Assembly (NCBI GenBank): GCA_002688185.1
Contig: NZCE01000042.1
Location: 1 to 64,000, forward strand
Length of the DNA: 64,000 nt
Source of the DNA: Spirochaetales bacterium
Lineage (GTDB): Bacteria; Spirochaetota; Spirochaetia; ARS1246
Direction: 5' to 3'
The notes below the pieces were generated by a model. It saw only the letters and a list, made by a program, of their open reading frames with translations, made no database searches and was not told where the DNA came from. Of the stretch, positions 63,343-64,000 are shown piece by piece. Both the position numbers and the translations under genes were made by a program. Each line of letters begins with the position of its first letter. Position 1 is the stretch's first letter.

Positions 63343-64000
63343 ATGCTTGTAGGTGTTTACGGCCTAGGCCGATTTGGCGCTTTCTGGGCCGATTGCCTCT
63401 CAGCCAGACATACAGTATTAGGATATTCGCGCAATCCTAAGAGGAAGACCGGTCCCAGCGTAACCCGGGTGGATGAAGCTACGGTACTCGAGTGCGACGT
63501 ATTATTTCTCTGTGTCGCTATATCCGCCTTGGAGGATGTCCTTCTGCGGATACGGCGGCGCATCAGTGCAGATTCCGTGGTAATTGATACGTGTTCGGTG
63601 AAGGTATATCCAATCAGGCTTATGGATAGCATTCTTCCGCCATCGGTTTCCTTGATAGGCACTCATCCGATGTTTGGCCCCGATTCAGGCAAAAGCGGCA
63701 TAGACGGACTGCCGCTTGTGTTCTGCCCCGTCCGGACGCCGGAAGAAACCGCGGCATTTTGGCGTAGCGAGTTTGGAAACATGGGACTTGATGTGAGAGA
63801 TATCGGACCCCATGATCACGATCGGGAGGCCGCATACACTCAAGGCATAACTCATTTTATGGGAAGGGTGCTTGACGATCTGCGTCTTGAGCCAAGCGCC
63901 ATCGGTACCCTTGGCTACCACAAGCTTCTTGAAATCATCGAGCAGACATGCAACGATCCGTTCCAACTTTTTTTGGATTTGCAGAGATACAACCCCTACA
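63343..64000 (+). CDS. tyrA: Prephenate dehydrogenase (partial, runs off right edge)
   Basis: The frame from ATG 63343 is open to the end of the window, 219 codons, so the C-terminus is missing. It begins with the Rossmann motif VGVYGLGRFGAF and shows further TyrA features: DVLFLCVAISALEDVL, VVIDTCSVK, the substrate-binding GTHPMFGPDSGKSG, and AAYTQGITHFMGRVL with the active-site His. It converts prephenate to 4-hydroxyphenylpyruvate (or arogenate to tyrosine). It is divergent from dapB and has no ribosome site, in line with a promoter at 63308-63336 that would start transcription at the ATG. Aromatic synthesis is also represented by the DAHP synthase gene at 22951. Confidence 0.88.
   Translation, partial: MLVGVYGLGRFGAFWADCLSARHTVLGYSRNPKRKTGPSVTRVDEATVLECDVLFLCVAISALEDVLLRIRRRISADSVVIDTCSVKVYPIRLMDSILPPSVSLIGTHPMFGPDSGKSGIDGLPLVFCPVRTPEETAAFWRSEFGNMGLDVRDIGPHDHDREAAYTQGITHFMGRVLDDLRLEPSAIGTLGYHKLLEIIEQTCNDPFQLFLDLQRYNPY

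Overview
The window looks like chromosomal DNA of a spirochaete (Spirochaetales, close to the Treponema/Spirochaeta group), with roughly balanced GC. I infer this from the gene content. There is a TRAP transporter operon led by a TatT-type lipoprotein and a fused DctQ-DctM permease. There is an exported UPF0164 beta-barrel protein with a C-terminal TPR, a long-form pyrophosphate-dependent phosphofructokinase, a degenerate Spx/ArsC-like protein, and several exported proteins that resemble only spirochaete hypotheticals. Coding density is very high, many genes overlap by 1-14 bases, and no gap exceeds 300 bases. I found no tRNA, rRNA, CRISPR array or intact insertion sequence.

Layout. Bases 1-3550: an edge-truncated helix-turn-helix-like gene, a short and possibly truncated exported protein, yhbY, dCMP deaminase, and an EgsA/AraM-type glycerol-1-phosphate dehydrogenase preceded by a strong promoter and a 28-codon leader ORF. 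Bases 3574-10769: sugar metabolism and housekeeping (PfkB kinase, PPi-PFK, Bpt aminoacyltransferase, galT, a J-domain protein, manA, UPF0178). Bases 10895-19670: a TRAP-T uptake system followed by KDPG aldolase, a Gfo/Idh/MocA oxidoreductase, a D-Ala-D-Ala-ligase-like ATP-grasp enzyme, a frameshifted KamA-family radical SAM enzyme and a second Gfo/Idh/MocA oxidoreductase. This is the best candidate here for an undescribed pathway. Bases 19667-29294: asnS, a cysteine-less Spx-like protein, nagZ, DAHP synthase, ackA, an exported protein, murB and cysS. Bases 29309-32538: an ECF sigma factor, its anti-sigma factor and two exported proteins, one with IPT/TIG and transglutaminase-like domains. Bases 32581-37842: a subtilase, a double cNMP-binding protein, a membrane protein and a UPF0164 protein.

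Bases 38006-51541 form a run of envelope and signalling genes: a 1548-residue exported protein built from repeats of exactly 218 residues, a TPR-like protein, a 1541-residue membrane sensor with HAMP and SpoIIE-type phosphatase domains, a Gfo/Idh-like relic, a zinc-ribbon membrane protein and a 659-residue unknown. Bases 51565-64000: an SfsA-DUF123 fusion, fabZ, a TlpA-like thioredoxin, a CPBP protease, a PilZ protein, two HEAT-repeat paralogues flanking comEC, ksgA and a YD-repeat lipoprotein, then dapA-dapB and an edge-truncated prephenate dehydrogenase.

Two edge genes (minus strand 1-512 and plus strand 63343-64000) run off the window. Several start codons were moved from the longest open frame because a Shine-Dalgarno site, a promoter or a terminator lies inside the longer version. 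All function calls come from reading motifs; no database search was possible.
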